Shown here in pieces: positions 53,490 through 62,540 of a stretch of 64,000 bases of DNA (position 1 is the first letter of the stretch; each line of letters opens with the position of its first letter). Origin of the DNA: Paludibacteraceae bacterium (lineage in GTDB: Bacteria > Bacteroidota > Bacteroidia > Bacteroidales > Paludibacteraceae); contig JAFSKL010000004.1 of assembly GCA_017448985.1 (NCBI GenBank), positions 1 through 64,000 of the forward strand. Direction: 5' to 3'. The notes under the pieces are model-generated. The model ran no database searches and had not been told where the DNA came from. It worked only from the letters and a program-made list of their open reading frames with translations. The translations under genes and the position numbers were made by a program.

Positions 53490-54715
53490 TGGGAATAAAG
53501 AATAAAGACCGCTTCGCTAAAGGACAAAAGACCAATTGGATTCGACTATTCATTTTGGTCCTTATTCCTTGTTCCTTATTCCTTGCTCCTGCTTATGCGG
53601 AGAGCGTGAAGGAGCTGCAGAACAAGCAGAAGAAGTTGCAGCAGGAGATTGAGCAGACCAACAACATGCTCAAGCAGACGAAGAAGGATGAGAGTGCGAC
53701 GCTGAACAAGCTGCAGCTGTTAGGTCAGAACATCAAGACGCAGAAGAAGCTCATCCGAACCTTGGACAACGAGATAACGGCTCTGGACCGCGAGATGAAG
53801 CAGTTGCACCTGACGCGTGACTCGTTGCAGAAAGTGCTCGACCGCTACAAGGAGGACTATGCGGAGATGATCCGTCAGAGCCATTATGCGCGGATGCAGC
53901 AGTCACCACTGCTTTTCCTGCTCAGCAGTGACAGTTTTCAGCAGTTGGCGCGAAGGGCAAGGTACCTGCAGGAGTTTGCACATTTCCGTCAGGAACAGGT
54001 GCGGCGCATTGAGAACACGCAGGCGGAGATCGATGTGCAGAACGACCTGCTGCAGACCAACAAGAACGACAAACAGTCGGCACTGAGCAGCCGCAAGCGC
54101 GAGCAGGAGAACCTCAAACGCGACGAGCGCAAACAGCAGACGATGCTCAATCAGCTCAAGTCGAAAGAGAAAGACCTGAGCAAGCAGCTCAAGGCTCAGG
54201 AGAAAAAGGTGGCGGAACTGAACAAGAAGATCGACGAGATGATCCGTAAGGAGGCAGAGAAAGCGTCCAAGACCTCGCTGACCAAAGAGCAGCAGCTGTT
54301 GGCAGGAGGCTTCGAAGCGAACAAAGGGCGTCTGCCTTGGCCCGTGGAGAAAGGTATGATCAGCGGCCATTTCGGCAAGCAGCAACACCCTGTCTATTCG
54401 CAAGTGACCATCGACAACAAAGGTATCTACCTCCAGACGGTAGCCGGAGCCAAGGCGCGCGCCGTGTACAAAGGCGAGGTGACCAGTTGTTTCATGGTGG
54501 CCAACACCTATGCCGTCATCGTGCAGCACGGTAACTACCGCACCGTCTATTCGAACCTCAGCAAACTGAGCGTCAAGCAGGGCGACAAAGTGGAGACGAA
54601 ACAGGCAATCGGTACCATCTTCACCGACCCCGAACAGGACCAGAAAACGGAACTGTATTTCCAGATATACAAAGATAGAAACTTATTAAATCCTGAGTTA
54701 TGGATAGCAAAATGA
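53480..54715 (+). CDS. EnvC-like murein hydrolase activator, degenerate LytM domain
   Basis: Protein of 411 residues (ATGs at 53486 and 53489 also possible). After a repeat-derived N-terminus (KNKDRFAKGQKTN) comes a signal core FILVLIPCSLFLAPAYA, a long coiled coil (about 45-290), then a C-terminal M23/LytM-like domain: KGMISGHFGKQQHPVYSQ, VTIDNKGIYLQT and VIVQHGNYRTVYSNLS. The metal-binding Asp of HxxxD and the last His of HxH (here Asn) appear missing, so it is likely an activator of amidases rather than an enzyme, as EnvC is. Periplasmic. Confidence 0.85.
   Translation: MAMMGIKNKDRFAKGQKTNWIRLFILVLIPCSLFLAPAYAESVKELQNKQKKLQQEIEQTNNMLKQTKKDESATLNKLQLLGQNIKTQKKLIRTLDNEITALDREMKQLHLTRDSLQKVLDRYKEDYAEMIRQSHYARMQQSPLLFLLSSDSFQQLARRARYLQEFAHFRQEQVRRIENTQAEIDVQNDLLQTNKNDKQSALSSRKREQENLKRDERKQQTMLNQLKSKEKDLSKQLKAQEKKVAELNKKIDEMIRKEAEKASKTSLTKEQQLLAGGFEANKGRLPWPVEKGMISGHFGKQQHPVYSQVTIDNKGIYLQTVAGAKARAVYKGEVTSCFMVANTYAVIVQHGNYRTVYSNLSKLSVKQGDKVETKQAIGTIFTDPEQDQKTELYFQIYKDRNLLNPELWIAK
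53491..53590. repeat. micro-repeat islands, family J, at the EnvC-like N-terminus
   Basis: GAATAAAGAATAAAGACC, CGCTTCGCTAAAGGAC (also at 16038) and TCCTTATTCCTTGTTCCTTATTCC. The last encodes the signal-peptide core LIPCSLFLA. Confidence 0.75.
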
Positions 54716-55233
54716 TAGTTAAAGGTGAAAGGTTCCTTATCTTCCTTTCAATTTTCATCCTTCAATTTTCAATTTCCTCCTGTAAGAAGAATAACTGGGC
54801 GGATTGGAAAGTGCAGAACGAAGTATGGTTGGAGGCCAACAAACAGAAGGAGGGTGTCATCGAGACGGCCAGCGGTTTGCAGTATAAGATCATTGCGGAC
54901 CCGACGCCGCAGGATGCCCGTCCCAACACGACGAGTACCATCGTTTGTGACTATTCGGTCAAGCTGATCAACGGCTATCAGGTCGATGCCGGTAATTACG
55001 TCCAACTGAGCCTGCCCAATACGATCAGCGGCTTTAAGGAAGGATGCCATAAGATTCACTGTAACGGCGATATAGAGCTCTATATTCCTGCCTATTTGGG
55101 CTACGACCAAAGCAAGTACGAGTCGAACGAGTACGGCGAGGCGGAAGGCTTCGGCACCGAAGGCACGCAGAGTTTTATCCCGCCGTATTCCACATTGATT
55201 TATCAGGTTCATGTATGCAGCGTCTCGGAGTAA
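54712..55233 (+). CDS. FKBP-type peptidyl-prolyl isomerase lipoprotein
   Basis: Protein of 173 residues; the ATG at 54712 overlaps the EnvC-like stop (ATGA). Lipobox in FILQFSISSC. The mature part has EGVIETASGLQYKIIADP, the start of FkpA/Mip-type FKBP domains, GYQVDAGNYVQL and SFIPPYSTLIYQVHV. Several FKBP active-site aromatics seem altered (for example no clear VIKGW), so activity may be low. Signal-peptide core encoded by TTTCAATTTTCA repeats. Confidence 0.8.
   Translation: MIVKGERFLIFLSIFILQFSISSCKKNNWADWKVQNEVWLEANKQKEGVIETASGLQYKIIADPTPQDARPNTTSTIVCDYSVKLINGYQVDAGNYVQLSLPNTISGFKEGCHKIHCNGDIELYIPAYLGYDQSKYESNEYGEAEGFGTEGTQSFIPPYSTLIYQVHVCSVSE
54744..54778. repeat. micro-repeat, family B, encoding a lipoprotein signal core
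   Basis: TTTCAATTTTCATCCTTCAATTTTCAATTTCC encodes LSIFILQFSIS of the FKBP lipoprotein. Confidence 0.8.
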
Positions 55234-55706
55234 TAGTCCTTTGTCTTTTGTCCTTGGTCCTTTGTCCCTCCTGTAAGGATACCACTTTCCGCAGCAGTGT
55301 ACCGACTTACCCGGTGCGGTTCTCCATCGACACGCGTGTGGGGCCGTTCGTCCATTTTGCGAACGCGTCGCAGAACGAGTATGTCACCTTGACCGATGAC
55401 GGTTTCCGGTATAACGGTGAGTGGGTCGCGGCTCGCGGGGCCTTGGATGCGTACGGCTACGGAGGCGTAGTGGTGTTCCTTGGCATGAACGGCTATAACG
55501 CCTTCGATTTGGCGTGTCCCTACTGTGCGGCACGAGGTACCTGTCAGTCCTGTTCCATCGACGGCATCTTCGCCGTTTGTCCGCATTGCGGGGAACACTA
55601 CGACTTGGGCTCCGGCATCGCTGCTCCGCAGAAAGGTATCTCAAATGAGTACCTGAGACGATACAACCTCATCCTCTCGGATGGCAAAATTACGGTTTCC
55701 CAATGA
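55215..55706 (+). CDS. lipoprotein with CxxC pairs (Rieske-like/zinc ribbon)
   Basis: Protein of 163 residues with lipobox (LVLCPSC); overlaps the FKBP gene by 19 bp. Two cysteine pairs, ACPYC and VCPHCGEHYDLG, with a third CQSC between them, make a small metal site. The surrounding pattern is that of Bacteroidales Rieske-like lipoproteins, but the His ligands of a true Rieske site are not clear (only HC and EHY). Probably binds zinc or an Fe-S centre outside the cytoplasm. The signal core is encoded by TCCTTTGTC repeats. Confidence 0.7.
   Translation: MQRLGVIVLCLLSLVLCPSCKDTTFRSSVPTYPVRFSIDTRVGPFVHFANASQNEYVTLTDDGFRYNGEWVAARGALDAYGYGGVVVFLGMNGYNAFDLACPYCAARGTCQSCSIDGIFAVCPHCGEHYDLGSGIAAPQKGISNEYLRRYNLILSDGKITVSQ
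55235..55270. repeat. micro-repeat, family J, encoding a lipoprotein signal core
   Basis: GTCCTTTGTCTTTTGTCCTTGGTCCTTTGTCC encodes VLCLLSLVLCP. Confidence 0.85.
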
Positions 55707-55738
55707 CCAACGACCAACGACTAACGACTAACGACCTC
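55701..55738. repeat. micro-repeat island, family E, forming the RimM N-terminus
   Basis: ATGACCAACGACCAACGACTAACGACTAACGACC. It includes the start codon of rimM and overlaps the stop of the gene before. Confidence 0.88.
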
Positions 55739-56110
55739 CTCTCCCTCGGCATCCTCCGTCGGACCCATTACAAGGACCTGCCGGCGTTCGTGTTTGTGCT
55801 GCGGGACGGCCTGTTTGTGCCTTTTCGTTCGGAGCGCATCGCGGAACTGATCGGCGAGGAAGGCTTTGTGCTGCGGCGTGATGTGCAGGAAGAGGACGAC
55901 GGGCTGATGACATGGCAGGACCTCGTGGGCTACCGCATTGAGGACGATGAGACGGGAACGGTAGGGACGATCCAATCGATCGACGAATCGACCATCAACA
56001 CCCTCGCAACTCTTGACGACGGACGACTAATCCCGCTGCACGAGGATTTTATCCTCGATATAGACGAATCGGCGCAAGTGCTGCGCGTACATTTACCTTT
56101 TGCGCTATGA
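55703..56110 (+). CDS. rimM: ribosome maturation factor RimM, short form
   Basis: 16S rRNA maturation factor; 135 residues against about 170 usual. The PRC-barrel half is clear: LVGYRIEDDETGTVGTIQSI and STINTLATLDDGRLIPLHEDF. The N-terminal RimM domain is compressed: GILRRTHYKDLPAFVFVLRDG keeps the TH but not the usual PHG. The first 11 residues MTNDQRLTTND come from an E-family island. Probably functional but reduced. ATGA overlap with the methyltransferase. Confidence 0.78.
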   Translation: MTNDQRLTTNDLLSLGILRRTHYKDLPAFVFVLRDGLFVPFRSERIAELIGEEGFVLRRDVQEEDDGLMTWQDLVGYRIEDDETGTVGTIQSIDESTINTLATLDDGRLIPLHEDFILDIDESAQVLRVHLPFAL

Positions 56111-56673
56111 GAAAACGGACCATGGACGAACTGGGTCGCCTGAGTGTGGACGACTATCAGAAGGCGGACAAACTGCCGTTGGTGGTAGTGCTCGACAATG
56201 TGCGTAGCCAGCATAATGTAGGAGCCGTCTTTCGTACCGCCGATGCCATGCGTATCGAGCGCGTCGTGCTCTGCGGTATATGTTGCTGCCCGCCCAATCA
56301 GGAGATTCACAAGACCGCGCTCGGCGCCGAAGAGAGTGTCGATTGGAGCTATTTCCGGGACACGCTCGAGGCTGTGCAATCTCTCCAACAGCAAGACTTC
56401 ACCGTCTATGCCGTCGAGCAAGCACATGACTCTATCACGCTCGAAGAGATAGCGCGTGAAATGGAAAATGGACAATGGACAATGGAAAATTGTCCGAAAA
56501 TCGCTGTGATTTTCGGACATGAGGTCTTCGGCGTGCAGCAATCAGTAATTGATCAATGTGACGGATGTATAGAGATCCCTCAATATGGAACGAAGCACTC
56601 GATGAATGTGTCGGTGACGGCAGGCATCGTGATGTATAGGCTGAGTGAGGCTCTGCGAGTAAATCACCAATGA
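56107..56673 (+). CDS. TrmH/SpoU-family RNA 2'-O-methyltransferase
   Basis: SPOUT methyltransferase of 188 residues acting on tRNA or rRNA. Motif 1 LDNVRSQHNVGAVFRTADA, motif 2 AVIFGHEVFGV, motif 3 CIEIPQYGTKHSMNVSVTAGI. Between helix and strand before motif 2 a B-family island (56457-56493) adds MENGQWTMENCP. Overlaps rimM and the U32 gene by 4 bp each. Target nucleotide unknown. Confidence 0.93.
   Translation: MRKRTMDELGRLSVDDYQKADKLPLVVVLDNVRSQHNVGAVFRTADAMRIERVVLCGICCCPPNQEIHKTALGAEESVDWSYFRDTLEAVQSLQQQDFTVYAVEQAHDSITLEEIAREMENGQWTMENCPKIAVIFGHEVFGVQQSVIDQCDGCIEIPQYGTKHSMNVSVTAGIVMYRLSEALRVNHQ
56457..56493. repeat. micro-repeat island, family B, inside the methyltransferase
   Basis: AATGGAAAATGGACAATGGACAATGG, in frame, encoding MENGQWTMEN. 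Confidence 0.9.
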
Positions 56674-56691
56674 CCAATCACCAATTACAAA
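56660..56691. repeat. micro-repeat island, E-like, at the U32 start
   Basis: AATCACCAATGACCAATCACCAATTAC spans the methyltransferase stop and the U32 start, giving MTNHQLQI. Confidence 0.8.
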
Positions 56692-58160
56692 TACTTAGTC
56701 CTGCCAAGGACAAGCAAGTAGCATTTGCCGCTATTCAGGCGGGAGCGGATGCCGTCTATATCGGTGCGCCCGCGTACGGGGCAAGGCAGGCGGCGGGCAA
56801 CAGTCTCGAGGACTTGGCGGAGGTCGTCCGTTATGCCCACACCTATGGTGTGCAGGTCCTCGTCACGCTCAACACGCTGCTCCGTGACGACGAGTACGCG
56901 GACGCGGTCGCGCTCGCACACGCGTTATATTCAATAGGTGTGGATGCGCTCATCATTCAGGACCTGCACTTGCTCGATTTGGATCTCCCGCCTATCCGTT
57001 TGCATGCTTCCACGCAATGTGACAACAGAACGCCCGAACAAGTGAAACGGCTTCGGGACATGGGTTTCAAACGGGGCGTGCTGGCGCGCGAATTGAGTAT
57101 TGACGAGATACGCGCTATCCATCAGGCGGTGCCCGATATCGAACTGGAAGCTTTCGTCCACGGTGCCCTATGCGTCAGCTATTCGGGACGCTGCTATATA
57201 TCGGAAGTGCTCGCCGGACGGAGTGCCAACAGAGGTGCTTGTGCGCAGTTCTGCCGCATGGCCTATGACTTGCTCGATGCCGATGGCAACGAAGTGCTCG
57301 ACGACGACGGACGGCCTATTCATCAGCGCTACCTCTTGTCGCTCCAGGACCTCGACCGCTCGGCGTACTTGCAGGAACTGATCGATGCCGGCGTGACCAC
57401 TTTCAAGATCGAAGGCCGCCTCAAGGATGCCGACTATGTGACCAACATCACAGCGTATTATCGCGAAAAAATCGACCATCTTACATGCGGAGCCGGTCAC
57501 GCGTATACGCGTTCTTTTGTACCCGATCCGTCCAAGACTTTTCATCGCGGTGCGACGGACTATTTCCTGCACGGTAGGACACGACCGATGGCCAATTGGG
57601 CTACGCCCAAGTCCACGGGCGAGTATATAGGCGAGGTGCTCGAAGCGCGCGGTAACACGCTCCGTGTACGGCTCAACGACGGCATCGTCCTCCATAACGG
57701 CGACGGCCTGACCATCGGCTCCGAAGGCTTCAACGTCAACGGCATTGAAGGAAACCTCATGAAGATTAATAAATGGTTAAATGATCAAATGGTACATAAA
57801 TGGTATATGGTAAATGACCAAATGGTAAATGGTATCCCGTTATACCGGAATCTCGATGTCGAATTCACGAAATCCCTGCACTCCGAACGCCGCATTCCTG
57901 TCGACATCCTTTTCCGCGAAACGGAGGACGGCTTCGAACTGAGTTATCATTCACTCATCCACTCATTCACTCATTCATTCACTTTCCCTCACGAGCCTGC
58001 GAAGAACCCCGACAAGGCACTCGATACTATTCGCACCCAGCTCGCCAAACTCGGTGACACGCCGTTTGTCGCTCGCGATATCCGCATCGAGTCCGCACCC
58101 TATTTTATACCCATCAGCATTTTGAACGAATGGAGGAGGCAAATCGTAAATGGTAAATGA
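56670..58160 (+). CDS. U32 family protein (RlhA/YdcP-like), N-terminal part
   Basis: Protein of 496 residues. LSPAKDKQVAFAAIQAGADAVYIG starts a TIM-like barrel; the U32 signature is LEAFVHGALCVSYSGRC, followed by NRGACAQFCRMAYDL, supplying Cys residues for an Fe-S site. Relatives hydroxylate 23S rRNA or tRNA using prephenate. Two in-frame islands lie in the C-terminal half (57764, 57945). The protein stops at a TGA inside a C-family island, where homologues continue with a CxxC domain that is found here as a separate frame (58150). Probably a gene broken by the island. Confidence 0.88.
   Translation: MTNHQLQILSPAKDKQVAFAAIQAGADAVYIGAPAYGARQAAGNSLEDLAEVVRYAHTYGVQVLVTLNTLLRDDEYADAVALAHALYSIGVDALIIQDLHLLDLDLPPIRLHASTQCDNRTPEQVKRLRDMGFKRGVLARELSIDEIRAIHQAVPDIELEAFVHGALCVSYSGRCYISEVLAGRSANRGACAQFCRMAYDLLDADGNEVLDDDGRPIHQRYLLSLQDLDRSAYLQELIDAGVTTFKIEGRLKDADYVTNITAYYREKIDHLTCGAGHAYTRSFVPDPSKTFHRGATDYFLHGRTRPMANWATPKSTGEYIGEVLEARGNTLRVRLNDGIVLHNGDGLTIGSEGFNVNGIEGNLMKINKWLNDQMVHKWYMVNDQMVNGIPLYRNLDVEFTKSLHSERRIPVDILFRETEDGFELSYHSLIHSFTHSFTFPHEPAKNPDKALDTIRTQLAKLGDTPFVARDIRIESAPYFIPISILNEWRRQIVNGK
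57764..57832. repeat. micro-repeat island, family C, inside the U32 gene
   Basis: AAATGGTTAAATGATCAAATGG and following words, about 70 bp, in frame, encoding NKWLNDQMVHKWYMVNDQMV. Confidence 0.9.
57945..57986. repeat. micro-repeat island, family I, inside the U32 gene
   Basis: CATTCACTCATCCACTCATTCACTCATTCATTCAC, in frame, encoding HSLIHSFTHSFTF. Confidence 0.88.
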
Positions 58161-58175
58161 CCAAATCGTAAATCC
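58140..58175. repeat. micro-repeat island, family C, at the U32 break
   Basis: CAAATCGTAAATGGTAAATGACCAAATCGTAAATCC contains the TGA that ends the first U32 frame and the ATG (58150) that opens the next. Confidence 0.88.
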
Positions 58176-58352
58176 TTTGATGACCTGCAAGTACTGCCTG
58201 TTGTTCGAACTCGGGCACTGCAGAAAGACGAACCCTTATCCAAAGGATAAGGAGCCTCGTTATTTACGGCTGCGAACGGGCAAGATGCTTGCGCTCCATT
58301 TTGATTGTAAAACCTGCCAAATGACCGTTGACGAGGCAATGAATAATGAATA

Positions 58353-58353
<1 letters not shown>
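58150..58353 (+). CDS. detached C-terminal CxxC domain of the U32 protein
   Basis: Frame of 67 residues starting MVNDQIVNPLMTCKYC. LMTCKYCLLFELGHC, KEPRYLRLRTGKMLALHFDC and CKTCQM match the C-terminal domain of U32 proteins, which normally belongs to the same chain as the gene just upstream. It is shifted +1 relative to that gene and overlaps it by 11 bp. It could be made by coupled re-initiation or frameshifting, or be a remnant. The frame and all four Cys are intact, favouring function. Confidence 0.75.

Positions 58354-58362
<9 letters not shown>
58337..58362. repeat. micro-repeat island, family J
   Basis: AATGAATAATGAATAATGAATA. It provides the stop of the U32 tail (TAA) and the start of the pectinesterase (TAATG overlap). 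Confidence 0.85.
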
Positions 58363-59579
<1,217 letters not shown>

Positions 59580-59594
59580 AAAAACGTCCAAACT

Positions 59595-59626
59595 ATTGCG
59601 TATATCGAAAAAAAGCAGTAATTTTG
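59595..59626 (+). promoter_or_regulatory. promoter of the five-module lipoprotein gene
   Basis: TTGCGT, spacer A7-GCAG, TAATTTTG (59619-59626), then CAGCG. Confidence 0.82.
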
Positions 59627-59635
59627 CAGCGCAAA

Positions 59636-59697
59636 ATGGCTAAATGACCAAATGAATAAATAAATCGTAAATGGTAAATGACCAAATCGTAAATGTA
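59636..59697. repeat. micro-repeat island, family C, in the leader
   Basis: GGCTAAATGACCAAATG, AAATCGTAAATGGTAAATGACC words run up to the ATG at 59701. Confidence 0.88.
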
Positions 59698-59700
59698 TTT

Positions 59701-60858
59701 ATGAAAAAGAATCTATTTATTGCACTTTTGTGCGTGGTAAGCGTTGTATTGTTCAGCGCTTGTAATGGTAAGGGTCTTTTCGGCGGCGGTACCGATCCCG
59801 AGGAGATTGATGTGTCCAAGTTGGACAACACTGTAGAGAAGTGTTGGGAAGTGACTTGTTCGCTTGGCGGTCAGTCGGACACCCAGTATGCGTGGGGAAC
59901 CGAGTACATGGTCGTTTATACGCTGCAGCAACAGCAGAAGACGGTCGGCGGTCTCGGCAAGTGGTCCTACAAAGAGAGTTCGGCTGCGGACGAGCAGTCC
60001 TGTATGCAGAAGAATCCGGATTGGGAGCCTTCGCAGTGCTGGAAGATCTCGGTGATCATGGCTGGTCAGACCATGAATTTCTATTTGTGGTCGGACACGG
60101 AAGGCGTTTTGGCTTCGATTGAGAGCTATAAGAGAGCCGGTTACACCTGCAGTTATGAGAAAGCCGACGCTAAGGATGAGAACGCTTGCGAGAAACTGAA
60201 CGAGACTCAGCCCGGACCCGATCCTGATCCCGATCCCGAGGACTACTCGCAGTATGACGACACTACGCCTAAATGCTGGGAAGTGACCGTTTCGGTAGCC
60301 GGTGTGGAGTTGACTGAATTCATTTGGCAGACTGAGCGTAAGCTCGTCATGTCGTTGGACCAGGCAGGCTATACGGTTTATTCCTACAAAGCTGCTTCTG
60401 CCGATGATGAGGACGCTTGCGAGGCTCTGAACGGAGGTGACCCTGATCCCGACCCGGACCCCGATCCTGATCCCGATCCGCAAGGAGAGAAAGGCTGCTG
60501 GCTGCTCTCGTACACCGTGGCTGGACAGACGATCTCTGCTTATGCTTGGCTGACCGAGGCTGAGGCTAAAGAGGCTGTTGAAGCGGTTGGTGGTACCTAT
60601 GAGAAGAATACCGCCGCCACTGCGGAGTCTTGCAATGCGCTCAATGATGATAATCCGATACTACAGGGTGATCCTTTCTGCTGGGCGCTGACTGTCTCCC
60701 TGATGGGGCAGAGCCAGACCTTCTACCAATGGGGAACGGAGGAAATGATCAAGACGATCATTGCCGGATTAGAAGAGCAATATGCTGCGGTAGGCGCTTC
60801 CATTTCCTACCAGAAAGCAGCTGCTGACGATGAGGACGCTTGCGAAGCACTCAACTGA
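59701..60858 (+). CDS. lipoprotein with five cysteine-tryptophan modules
   Basis: Protein of 385 residues, lipobox LFSAC (Cys21). The mature part is five related modules of about 50-60 residues. Each starts CW (CWEVTCSLGGQ, CWKISVIMAGQ, CWEVTVSVAGV, CWLLSYTVAGQ, CWALTVSLMGQ), has an aromatic-Trp strand and a GY/Y strand, and ends with DE-x-AC-x-LN. Each so has a Cys at both ends, probably a disulfide. Modules are joined by Pro-Asp linkers (PDPDPDPD). Acidic, surface-like. I do not recognise the family. It has its own promoter and terminator. The start at 59701 is chosen over an island-derived ATG at 59671. Confidence 0.8.
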   Translation: MKKNLFIALLCVVSVVLFSACNGKGLFGGGTDPEEIDVSKLDNTVEKCWEVTCSLGGQSDTQYAWGTEYMVVYTLQQQQKTVGGLGKWSYKESSAADEQSCMQKNPDWEPSQCWKISVIMAGQTMNFYLWSDTEGVLASIESYKRAGYTCSYEKADAKDENACEKLNETQPGPDPDPDPEDYSQYDDTTPKCWEVTVSVAGVELTEFIWQTERKLVMSLDQAGYTVYSYKAASADDEDACEALNGGDPDPDPDPDPDPDPQGEKGCWLLSYTVAGQTISAYAWLTEAEAKEAVEAVGGTYEKNTAATAESCNALNDDNPILQGDPFCWALTVSLMGQSQTFYQWGTEEMIKTIIAGLEEQYAAVGASISYQKAAADDEDACEALN

Positions 60859-60880
60859 TCAGCGAACAGTTTCGTACAAC

Positions 60881-60915
60881 AAAAACTCCGCAGGGATAGC
60901 CCTACGGAGTTTTTT
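60881..60915 (+). terminator. Rho-independent terminator of the modular lipoprotein gene
   Basis: AAAAACTCCGCAGGG-ATAG-CCCTACGGAGTTTTTT: long stem with one mismatch and six T residues. The A-run on the other side lets it serve the minus strand too. Confidence 0.92.
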
Positions 60916-60956
60916 GATGCTTCCGTCTGATGCGGAGGCCTTAGAGAACTTGCTCA

Positions 60957-61331
60957 TTAAGGAAGCGCGATCTCTATTACTGTAGACGAACCGGTCTTGA
61001 TCGACTTCACTCCCGACTCAGCCAGCGGTTTCAGATCAGAATCGAAAACGATGAAGTTGAAGATGCCTTTTTTCTCGAGAGCGAACTCAACGGTCGTTAC
61101 TTCGAATTCTGCTTTACCGGTAACATCGGTTACATCTTTCAGGATAGCCTTCTCAAACTCAGCCGAGTTGATGGTTACATCACCGTTGAACATACCAACG
61201 CGGATGCTCTCAACAGCTGCGCCCTGAGCGTTCTTAACCAATACGGAAACGGTTGCGCTTTTGAAACGTGTGCAGCTTCCGAACATAACTACTACCAGTG
61301 CGAGCACTGCAAATAATAATCCTTTTTTCAT
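60957..61331 (-). CDS. small lipoprotein with a beta-sandwich domain
   Basis: Protein of 124 residues with lipobox (VVMFGSC). The mature domain, ATVSVLVKNAQGAAVESIRVGMF and VTDVTGKAEFEVTTVEFAL, looks like a carboxypeptidase-regulatory-like/transthyretin-like sandwich, often found on surface lipoproteins. Convergent with the modular lipoprotein gene. Probably downstream of nadC on the same transcript. Function unknown. Confidence 0.7.
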   Translation of the reverse strand: MKKGLLFAVLALVVVMFGSCTRFKSATVSVLVKNAQGAAVESIRVGMFNGDVTINSAEFEKAILKDVTDVTGKAEFEVTTVEFALEKKGIFNFIVFDSDLKPLAESGVKSIKTGSSTVIEIALP

Positions 61332-61368
61332 AATTCTGTTGTTTTTAGTTAATAAATATGGTTAATTA

Positions 61369-61396
61369 AATTTTCCATTTTCCATTTTCCATTTGT
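61369..61396. repeat. micro-repeat island, family B
   Basis: TTTTCCATTTTCCATTTTCCATTTG between nadC and the lipoprotein gene. Confidence 0.82.
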
Positions 61397-61399
61397 TTG

Positions 61400-62269
61400 T
61401 CATTTCACTGCCTTAAAGCTCATGTCAAGGCTTTTGTACGAGTGGGTCAAGGCACCGACGGACACGAAGTCCACGCCTTGTTCTGCATAACTGCGGATCG
61501 TATCGATCGTGATGCCGCCGCTGCTCTCTATCTCCATGTGCCGGCCGGCTTCTTTCTCCCAAGACCGGATGAGGTCCACGGCCTCTTTGGTCTTCGCAGG
61601 AGTGAAATTGTCGAGCATAATCCGGTCAGGGATGTTCGTGGCAAGAGCTTCGTTGATCTCGTCAAAATTGCGCACCTCGATTTCTATTCTCAGGTCCTTG
61701 CCCTTCACCTTGCAATAGTCGCGGGCCCGCGTCAGCGCATTGGTGATACCTCCTGCAAAATCCACGTGATTATCCTTCAATAGTATCATGTCGAACAGAC
61801 CTATCCTATGATTCATACCGCCGCCGAGCGCCACTGCCTCTTTCTCCAGATACCTTAGTCCGGGGGTCGTCTTGCGGGTGTCGAGCACATGACAGCCCGT
61901 GTCGGCTATCAGGCTCTGGTAACGGTGCGCCGTCGTCGCTACGCCGGACAGGCGTTGCATGATGTTGAGCATAGTCCGCTCTATCTGCAGCAGACTCAAC
62001 TCCTTGCCATACACCTTGAAGGCTATGTCGCCGGGCTGAACCATGTCCCCGTCGTGCAGGAACTGCTCCACGCGGCATTCGGGATCAAAGTACGCAATGA
62101 TCTCTTTCGCCACCTCCACACCGGCCAGCACGCCCGTGTCCTTGATGATCAACTGCTGACAGCCCATCTGGGTCGGCGGAATACAACTGAGAGAGGTATG
62201 ATCCCCGTCGCGTATATCCTCCTCAAACCAGATAGCAATCAATTTTCTAAGCTCCTTCTTGTCCATCAC
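61400..62269 (-). CDS. nadC: nicotinate-nucleotide pyrophosphorylase (carboxylating)
   Basis: Quinolinate phosphoribosyltransferase of 289 residues, in de novo NAD synthesis. Seen: EEDIRDGDHTSLSCI, LLQIERTMLNIMQRLSGVAT, the active-site DTRKTTPGLRYLEKEAVALGGG, NHRIGLFDMILLKDNHV, and LDNFTPAKTKEAV, IESSGGITIDTI, VDFVSVGALTHS. nadA and nadB are not in the window. Confidence 0.96.
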   Translation of the reverse strand: MMDKKELRKLIAIWFEEDIRDGDHTSLSCIPPTQMGCQQLIIKDTGVLAGVEVAKEIIAYFDPECRVEQFLHDGDMVQPGDIAFKVYGKELSLLQIERTMLNIMQRLSGVATTAHRYQSLIADTGCHVLDTRKTTPGLRYLEKEAVALGGGMNHRIGLFDMILLKDNHVDFAGGITNALTRARDYCKVKGKDLRIEIEVRNFDEINEALATNIPDRIMLDNFTPAKTKEAVDLIRSWEKEAGRHMEIESSGGITIDTIRSYAEQGVDFVSVGALTHSYKSLDMSFKAVK

Positions 62270-62279
62270 TCAGTTCTGT

Positions 62280-62325
62280 TTGTCAGTTCCTCTTTGTCCG
62301 TCCCTGTTTGTCCGTGACATTTCGT
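62280..62325. repeat. micro-repeat island, J-like, in the nadC leader
   Basis: TGTTTGTCAGTTCC, TTTGTCCGTCCCTGTTTGTCCGTG: a GTCCGT word repeated with variation between the promoter and nadC. Confidence 0.7.
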
Positions 62326-62334
62326 TTTCGCCTG

Positions 62335-62366
62335 CAAAATTACAACTTTTTTTTGAATTGTGCAAA
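62335..62366 (-). promoter_or_regulatory. promoter of nadC
   Basis: Minus strand TTTGCACAATTC-A8-GTTG-TAATTTTG (62366-62335), then CAGGCG. Confidence 0.85.
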
Positions 62367-62384
62367 TAAAAAGAGAAAAAAAAA

Positions 62385-62413
62385 GAAAGAAGCCCTATAT
62401 TTAGGGCCTCTTT
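62385..62413 (-). terminator. orphan minus-strand terminator
   Basis: GAAAGA-A-GCCCTA, loop TATTT, TAGGGC-C-TCTTTC makes a 12-bp stem with one mismatch. A long A-run on the left gives T residues on the minus strand. No minus-strand gene is evident upstream of it. Confidence 0.6.
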
Positions 62414-62429
62414 CCGCTCCAGCGGCGCG

Positions 62430-62540
62430 ATTAATGGTTCGCGTCGTAAGACGCGTTAAACTGTTAAACGGTTAAAACGTTAAACCGTTAACCTTGAGGA
62501 ACTAACAATTTAACAGCTTAACAATTTAACGATTTAACGA
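62430..62540. repeat. D-family island between two terminators
   Basis: A hairpin CGCGTC-GTAA-GACGCG (62440-62455) is followed by about 85 bp of GTTAAAC words (CGTTAAACTGTTAAACGGTTAAAACG and similar). No coding frame or promoter was seen here. Confidence 0.75.
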
